Both the position numbers and the translations under genes were made by a program. A stretch of 62,574 nucleotides of DNA from Nostoc sp. S4 (GTDB lineage: Bacteria > Cyanobacteriota > Cyanobacteriia > Cyanobacteriales > Nostocaceae): contig JAQYWR010000048.1 of assembly GCA_029379225.1 (NCBI GenBank), forward strand, positions 1 through 62,574, read 5' to 3'. Below the pieces are notes generated by a model. The model had not been told where the DNA came from. It was given only the letters and a program-made list of their open reading frames with translations, and did not search any database. Below are positions 61,303-62,574 of the stretch, piece by piece. Each line of letters opens with the position of its first letter. Position 1 is the stretch's first letter.

Positions 61303-62109
61303 ATGGCTAGTAACATTAGCACAGCTAATAACACTGAAACTGTTTTACGCACCGAAAACCTCAATATTTACTATGGCAAGTTTTTAGCCTTGCAGAATAT
61401 CTGGCTAGATATACCCAAAAATAAGGTAACAGCCTTTATCGGCCCTTCTGGTTGTGGTAAAAGTACGCTGCTGCGATGCTATAATCGGCTTAATGACCTG
61501 ATTGAGTCATTTCGGGCAGAAGGTAAAATATTATTTTACGATAAAAACTTGTATGCCTCCGACATCGATCCAGTAGAAGTGCGTCGGAGAATTGGAATGG
61601 TGTTTCAAAGACCAAACCCATTTCCGAAATCAATTTATGACAATATCGCTTTTGGAGCCAAAATCAATGGCTACAAAGGTAATATGGATGAATTAGTAGA
61701 AAGAAGTCTGCGGCAAGCAGCTTTATGGGATGAAGTCAAAGATAAACTCAAGCAAAGTGGCTCATCCTTATCAGGTGGACAGCAACAACGGTTGTGTATT
61801 GCCAGAGCGATCGCCGTTCAACCTGAGATTATATTAATGGATGAACCTTGCTCCGCCCTTGACCCTATTTCTACACTGCGGGTTGAAGAACTGATTCACC
61901 AACTTAAAGAGCAATATACCATTGTCATCGTTACCCATAACATGCAGCAAGCTGCGCGGGTTTCTGATAAAACAGCCTTCTTTAATGTCCGCACTGGTGA
62001 GACAGGAGGTCGCAGTGGCTATATGGTAGAGTTTGATGCCACAGAAGTAATATTCAATAATCCTAGACAGGAAGATACTAGAGATTACGTTAGCGGCAGA
62101 TTTGGATAA
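61303..62109 (+). CDS. pstB: Phosphate ABC transporter ATPase PstB
   Basis: Drives phosphate import. The 268-residue ATPase has Walker A GPSGCGKST (47-55), the PstB-specific QRPNPFPKSIYDNIAFG, signature LSGGQQQRLCIARAIA, Walker B IILMDEPCSALDPIST and the switch histidine in VIVTHNMQQAARVSD. The C-terminal EDTRDYVSGRFG is typical of PstB. It is the last gene of the operon; phoU does not follow within the window. Confidence 0.97.
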   Translation: MASNISTANNTETVLRTENLNIYYGKFLALQNIWLDIPKNKVTAFIGPSGCGKSTLLRCYNRLNDLIESFRAEGKILFYDKNLYASDIDPVEVRRRIGMVFQRPNPFPKSIYDNIAFGAKINGYKGNMDELVERSLRQAALWDEVKDKLKQSGSSLSGGQQQRLCIARAIAVQPEIILMDEPCSALDPISTLRVEELIHQLKEQYTIVIVTHNMQQAARVSDKTAFFNVRTGETGGRSGYMVEFDATEVIFNNPRQEDTRDYVSGRFG

Positions 62110-62574
62110 ATATTTATTTCGACTCCTTGATTTGAGAATATGGTTTAGGATGGTAACTTCATCTCTAAAATTTAAGTACGCTAGTACAACAAGGCAAAAG
62201 TAAAAGTGAGCCAGGGCGCGGGACGGGTTAAGAGTTATAGAAGCAACTAACGTTAGTTAACAAAACGCTCTTAGCGCACAGTGGTAGCAATGTAGGAACT
62301 TCAGTTGCAAGACACTGATTGAAAAGAAAGAATGTTATACTGTGAGCCTTTGACCTGTTTAGGTGGTAGCTTTATTTGAGCTCGGTTGTACTAGTAGTTT
62401 ATCAAGCCGAAATTGAAGAGTTATGAGCGATACAATCAAAAGTATCGCCAACTTCTAAATAGTGCCGAAAGTAACACCCTGTTGTTTGAGCCACTTACGG
62501 TATGCAATAGAATAGCGATCTGACTTTTCCCGTTAAGTGTTTTTTGCAAGCTGCCAACCCTCACAAAGGTCGTG
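62110..62574. other. End of window, no intact gene
   Basis: No intact gene was found. On the minus strand a frame enters at the window end and stops at 62533-62535, then stays open to TAG at about 62458, reading SDRYSIAYRKWLKQQGVTFG. This could be a decayed or unidentified gene end; I do not recognise it. ACTAACGTTAGTTAACAAAACGC near 62248 contains a short palindrome. Confidence 0.35.

Overview
The window looks like chromosomal DNA of a filamentous, probably heterocyst-forming (Nostocales) cyanobacterium. The evidence is dozens of HIP1 octamers (GCGATCGC), an allophycocyanin-B gene (apcD), the cyanobacterial proton-extrusion gene pcxA, many cyanobacterium-only families (DUF3134, DUF1815, DUF2839, DUF3038, DUF4335), and intergenic spaces filled with short repeats of the heptanucleotide STRR type. 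The genus cannot be named from sequence alone. I found no rRNA, tRNA, CRISPR array, complete insertion sequence or prophage.

Layout. 1-5 kb: a PstS-like secreted protein without a transporter beside it, two small genes including DUF3134, an XRE regulator and the murein transglycosylase MltA. 5.8-18.9 kb: PcxA, an SF1 helicase-like protein, DUF202, MsrA, a membrane-anchored Ser/Thr kinase, three polytopic membrane proteins (DUF2079, EamA, PIG-V type) and dxr. 19-27 kb is an accessory zone: an intact BrnT/BrnA toxin-antitoxin pair surrounded by broken toxin-antitoxin genes, a dispersed repeat family, WD40 debris, a TPR-CHAT protease-like gene and a VapC remnant. 27.8-39.2 kb: a FAD monooxygenase divergent from its probable TetR repressor, a DinG-like helicase with degenerate motifs, an M48 protease, asnS, an anti-sigma kinase, rlmD and apcD. 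39.8-42.5 kb: a large glycine-rich repeat protein and a broken doc toxin. 42.6-50 kb is rich in purine genes: purL, purF and apt, with a peptide-type ABC permease. 50-55 kb: the DUF3038/DUF4335 pair and a penicillin-binding protein with an FHA domain. 55-62 kb: a Pro/Thr-rich secreted protein, lspA, bioY, and the complete pstSCAB phosphate transporter behind a probable Pho box.

Genes that plainly work together: pstS-pstC-pstA-pstB (phosphate uptake); purL, purF and apt (purine synthesis and salvage); the monooxygenase and TetR gene sharing an operator-bearing gap; DUF3038 and DUF4335, which overlap by 4 bases; brnT and brnA; and the coiled-coil membrane protein 2 nt upstream of asnS.

The most distinctive content is genome decay and repeat invasion. 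At least ten gene remnants can be read, several with a single visible lesion (a 1-nt frameshift in relE, an 8-bp duplication in doc, an in-frame stop in an antitoxin). Short intergenic repeats have entered coding sequence in frame in three genes: the CHAT gene, purL and the helicase. The best candidates for undescribed biology are the DUF3038/DUF4335 pair, whose second protein carries an internal ~110-residue duplication, and the ~40-residue repeat protein at 39.8-41.8 kb. No obvious new defence or biosynthetic system was found.
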